64,000 nucleotides of DNA, from positions 310,001 to 374,000 of the forward strand of contig JAHDFP010000001.1 of assembly GCA_020628095.1 (NCBI GenBank), read 5' to 3'. Below are positions 61,089 to 64,000 of the stretch, one piece after another (positions within the stretch are counted from its first letter, which is position 1; every line of letters begins with the position of its first letter). This DNA is from Saprospiraceae bacterium. GTDB taxonomy: Bacteria > Bacteroidota > Bacteroidia > Chitinophagales > Saprospiraceae. Position numbers and translations under genes: made by a program. A model generated the notes under the pieces. That model searched no databases and had not been told where the DNA came from. It saw nothing but the letters and a program-made list of their open reading frames with translations.

Positions 61089-62942
61089 TTAATGCGCGTC
61101 ACCCGCTACTTCACCCTCTGCCAATGGAACATATTGAGGAATAAACTCCTTACCATCTTTTCCGTAATCATAAGCCCATCTATGGACTGCTGGAATCTTT
61201 CCAGGCCAGTTACCATGACCTGCTTCTATCGGAGTTGTCCATTCTAATGTATTTGCACCATAGGGGTTTCTTTCAGTCATTTTCTTTCCTCGGAATATGC
61301 TGTAAAAGAAGTTAATCACAAATAATAACTGTAGACCAAAAACTATAATAGCTGATATAGTAATAAACTCATTCATCGGCCCAAAATGCTTAAAGGCATC
61401 GAATGTATCAAAACTATAGTATCTACGAGGTACTCCTGCCATTCCCAAGTAGTGCATCGGCCAGAATATGGCATAAGCTCCGACGAGTGTTCCCCAGAAG
61501 TGTATTCTTCCTAGTTTTTCGTTCATGAATCGACCGAACATCTTAGGAAACCAGTGATAGACACCTGAGAACATACCGAAGAATGCCGCAATTCCCATCA
61601 CAATATGGAAATGCGCTACTACGAAATATGTATCGTGCATCTGAATATCAATAGCGGAATTACCCAAGAAAATTCCAGTAAGACCTCCTGAGATGAACAT
61701 CGATACAAAGCCTATTGCAAATAGCATTGCAGAATTGAATCTTATGTTACCGCCATATAGAGTTGTTATCCAATTAAATACCTTGACGGCTGACGGCACG
61801 GCTATGATCAGCGTGAATATGACGAAGAAGTTAGACAAGAAAGGATTTACACCAGACATAAACATGTGGTGCGCCCACACTATAAATGATAAAAATCCAA
61901 TGGCCAATATCGAAAGTACCATTGCCGTATATCCGAAGATCGGTTTACGTGCATGTACTGACAGAACTTCTGATACAATACCCATCGCTGGCAATATGAT
62001 AATATATACCTCTGGATGACCTAAGAACCAGAACAAGTGCTGGTATAATATAGGACTACCTCCCACTCTATCGAGGGCCTGTCCATTGATAAATATTTCG
62101 CTCAAAAAGAAACTTGTACCTAAGCCTCTATCAAATATCAACATGAAGAATCCTGATGCCAATACTGGAAAAGAAAGAAGACCTAATACAGCTGTGACAA
62201 AGAATGCCCATATCGGAAGTGGTAACTTCCACATGCTCATCCCCTTAGTTCTCAGGTTAAGTACAGTCGTTATATAATTAATACCACCTAATAGCACCGA
62301 TACAACAAACAAAGTCAACGACACTAACCATAAGGTCATACCTGTACCCGATCCTGTAGATGCTTGTGGTAATGCACTCAAGGGTGGATAACCTGTCCAT
62401 CCTCCAGAAAAAGGTCCAGTACTGATGAACAGTGAATAAAACATCACAACACCAGCTAAGAAGAAGAACCAGTACGATAACATGTTAAGAAAAGGAGATG
62501 CCATATCTCTGGCACCCACTTGGAGTGGTATCAATAGGTTACTGAATGTTCCACTAAGTCCCGCCGTCAAAACAAAGAATACCAATATGGTCCCGTGCAT
62601 CGTCACTAAGGCATAATAGAACTCTGGTGATAAGGCACCTACGCCATCATTTACAGTGATCCATTTTCCTAATAAGGGCTTAAGCCAAGCCATGTCACTT
62701 TCTGGAAAACCTAGCTGTAATCTGAAGATTATAGACATTCCTGCACCAATAATAGCCCAGAAAATTCCCGTGATCAAAAACTGTCTCGCTATGATCTTAT
62801 GATCCATAGAGAATATATAATGACCGATAAATCCTGACTGATACTTATCTCCATGATGATGCTCATGGAAATGATCATCGTATCCCGTCTCCTCTATCAT
62901 GACTGCTAACTTGTCATTCGGATCTATAGTTACATGTCCCAT
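61089..62942 (-). CDS. ctaD: Cytochrome c oxidase subunit I
   Basis: The 617-residue catalytic subunit carries about twelve membrane helices, the copper B and cross-linked His-Tyr site (WFLGHPEVYIIILPAMG), HHMFMSG, and the haem ligands in VVAHFHIVMG and MHGTILVFF. It reduces oxygen to water and pumps protons. The N-terminus is His-rich (DDHFHEHHHGDKY). It follows the subunit II gene by 6 bp in the oxidase operon. Confidence 0.97.
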   Translation of the reverse strand: MGHVTIDPNDKLAVMIEETGYDDHFHEHHHGDKYQSGFIGHYIFSMDHKIIARQFLITGIFWAIIGAGMSIIFRLQLGFPESDMAWLKPLLGKWITVNDGVGALSPEFYYALVTMHGTILVFFVLTAGLSGTFSNLLIPLQVGARDMASPFLNMLSYWFFFLAGVVMFYSLFISTGPFSGGWTGYPPLSALPQASTGSGTGMTLWLVSLTLFVVSVLLGGINYITTVLNLRTKGMSMWKLPLPIWAFFVTAVLGLLSFPVLASGFFMLIFDRGLGTSFFLSEIFINGQALDRVGGSPILYQHLFWFLGHPEVYIIILPAMGIVSEVLSVHARKPIFGYTAMVLSILAIGFLSFIVWAHHMFMSGVNPFLSNFFVIFTLIIAVPSAVKVFNWITTLYGGNIRFNSAMLFAIGFVSMFISGGLTGIFLGNSAIDIQMHDTYFVVAHFHIVMGIAAFFGMFSGVYHWFPKMFGRFMNEKLGRIHFWGTLVGAYAIFWPMHYLGMAGVPRRYYSFDTFDAFKHFGPMNEFITISAIIVFGLQLLFVINFFYSIFRGKKMTERNPYGANTLEWTTPIEAGHGNWPGKIPAVHRWAYDYGKDGKEFIPQYVPLAEGEVAGDAH

Positions 62943-62948
62943 ATTCTA

Positions 62949-64000
62949 CTATTTAGCTGTTATTTTTAATTCTGTTCTTCTATTGTTTTGGCGTCCCTCA
63001 TCTGTATCATTTGTATCTACAGGTCTGGACTGTCCATAACCTTTAGAGCTCATATTACTTTGGCTTACGCCTTTAGATGACAGATAATTGACAACCGACT
63101 CGGCTCGTTGCATAGATAAGACCTGATTAGCAGATTCATCACCCGTGCTATCCGTATGTCCTCCTAACTCCACCTTCACATTAGGATTGGCTTTTAGGAG
63201 TTCTGCCACTTCGTTAAGCTCATATTTAGAATCATCTTTTAACGTAGATGACCCTGTTTCAAAGAACACATTTTTTAATCTAATTGTTGAGAGCTTATCA
63301 GAATCCATTGCTGATTTGAATTCAGATTTTAATTCTCGAGCTCGTTTAGCCGCCTCGACTTTGAGTAATTTTCCTTTGAACGGGTCATTATCAGTATTTC
63401 TGATATTACTCATATAGTATGGCTGCTGCTGCGCAAACCAATCATCATACTCCTCTTGACTAACAATTTTCAATGTCTTTCTCATGGAGTAATGCCCATA
63501 TCCACACAGCTCTGCGCACGCTAACTCATAATCAAAGGTCTCCCACCTTTGAGGACTTTCTGGATCTTCTGGATCAGAAAGTGCTTGGTATTCAGGGTAA
63601 TTTTTTAGTTCCTGCCTATACTCTTCTGTTGTTTTAGTCGGAGTGAAGATGAAATGTGTCGGAAGCCCTGGTACAGCATCCATCTTGACTCGGAAATGAG
63701 GTAGATAGAAGTTATGCAAAACATCCTTGGCCGTTATTCTGACTCTTACCTTTTTATTGACAGGAAGGTAAAATACATCTCCTACTAAAAAGTCATCCAA
63801 GTTCTTAGTGTCCTCCCAGTTTTGGCCTAGTGGATTTATACCTGGTTTGATGAGTCTAAAATTCTTAGCTCCTAATTTATTATCTGCTCCAGGATATCTT
63901 ATTTCCCACAAAAATTGCGATCCAGTAGCCTCTATTTCTATATGTTCCTCTTCTGGCGCAACATCGGCCATCGTAGCATTCCATACGATCAATCCACGTA
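62949..64000 (-). CDS. ctaC: Cytochrome c oxidase subunit II with C-terminal OmpA domain, 5' partial
   Basis: The frame is open to the right edge of the window and lacks its start and N-terminal membrane hairpin. The visible part begins with the copper A domain (GSQFLWEIRYPG, HNFYLPHFRVKMDAVPGLPT) and ends it with the full CuA motif CAELCGYGHYSM. After a helical linker (KLLKVEAAKRARELKSEFKS) comes an OmpA-like peptidoglycan-binding domain (NVFFETGSSTLKDDSKYELN, LGGHTDSTGDE, QRAESVVNYL and NNRRTELKITAK). Subunit II normally ends after the copper domain or a cytochrome c domain. Anchoring the oxidase to peptidoglycan is the simple inference. Confidence 0.93.
   Translation of the reverse strand, partial: RGLIVWNATMADVAPEEEHIEIEATGSQFLWEIRYPGADNKLGAKNFRLIKPGINPLGQNWEDTKNLDDFLVGDVFYLPVNKKVRVRITAKDVLHNFYLPHFRVKMDAVPGLPTHFIFTPTKTTEEYRQELKNYPEYQALSDPEDPESPQRWETFDYELACAELCGYGHYSMRKTLKIVSQEEYDDWFAQQQPYYMSNIRNTDNDPFKGKLLKVEAAKRARELKSEFKSAMDSDKLSTIRLKNVFFETGSSTLKDDSKYELNEVAELLKANPNVKVELGGHTDSTGDESANQVLSMQRAESVVNYLSSKGVSQSNMSSKGYGQSRPVDTNDTDEGRQNNRRTELKITAK

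Overview
The window reads as a moderately AT-rich chromosome segment from a member of the Bacteroidota. A Saprospiria-like marine lineage is my best guess, but the family level is not secure. The phylum call rests on C-terminal type IX secretion (T9SS) sorting domains, a GLPGLI-family protein, a DUF3127 protein, polysaccharide deacetylases of the DUF7033 type, and a caa3-type oxidase cluster with DUF420, two adjacent subunit III genes and a CPMC-motif membrane protein. There are no rRNA or tRNA genes, CRISPR arrays or intact insertion sequences that I can see.

Layout. 1-5.1 kb: a xylose module on the minus strand (xylB, xylA and the start of a Gfo/Idh/MocA oxidoreductase), preceded by a second full-length xylulokinase paralogue fused to a coiled coil and a LuxR-type DNA-binding domain. 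That fusion is a candidate sugar-sensing regulator and the most unusual gene of the window. 5.2-8 kb: small envelope, redox and DUF3127 genes. 8-15.4 kb: a compact six-gene minus-strand operon that couples an ABC importer of the nitrate/sulfonate type, with a substrate-binding protein fused to an OmpA peptidoglycan-binding domain, to a membrane coiled-coil protein, MeaB GTPase and an M23 peptidase. A coiled-coil gene at 19.8-20.5 kb may belong to the same system.

15.4-19.2 kb: an AT-rich accessory island with small secreted, Cys-rich or Gly/Ala-rich proteins, a GLPGLI protein, very short ORFs, three minus-strand terminators and a 23-bp perfect direct repeat that follows two of them. The base composition shifts back inside the 507-residue helical protein gene at 18.3-19.8 kb, which suggests a recombination boundary.

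20.6-34.9 kb: housekeeping and accessory metabolism, namely arginine deiminase, thioesterase, YihY, folC, a lycopene cyclase with no ordinary start codon, a GDSL esterase broken by one TGA, lipA, an M1 peptidase and GNAT enzymes. 34.9-43.4 kb: two paralogous tetratricopeptide-like (TPR-like) proteins flanking pfkA, then an outer-membrane protein, coaX, purH and tdk. 43.5-56.8 kb: rhomboid protease, T9SS cargo, murQ, tandem di-haem peroxidases that carry T9SS-type tails, a sodium symporter, truA, ung and small outer-membrane proteins.

56.8-64 kb: a minus-strand aerobic terminal oxidase operon running from subunit II through subunit I, haem O synthase, two subunit III proteins, subunit IV, a SCO-like protein without copper ligands, DUF420 and a small CPMC membrane protein. 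Subunit II carries a C-terminal OmpA domain, the second unexpected OmpA fusion in the window, and its N-terminus lies beyond the right edge.
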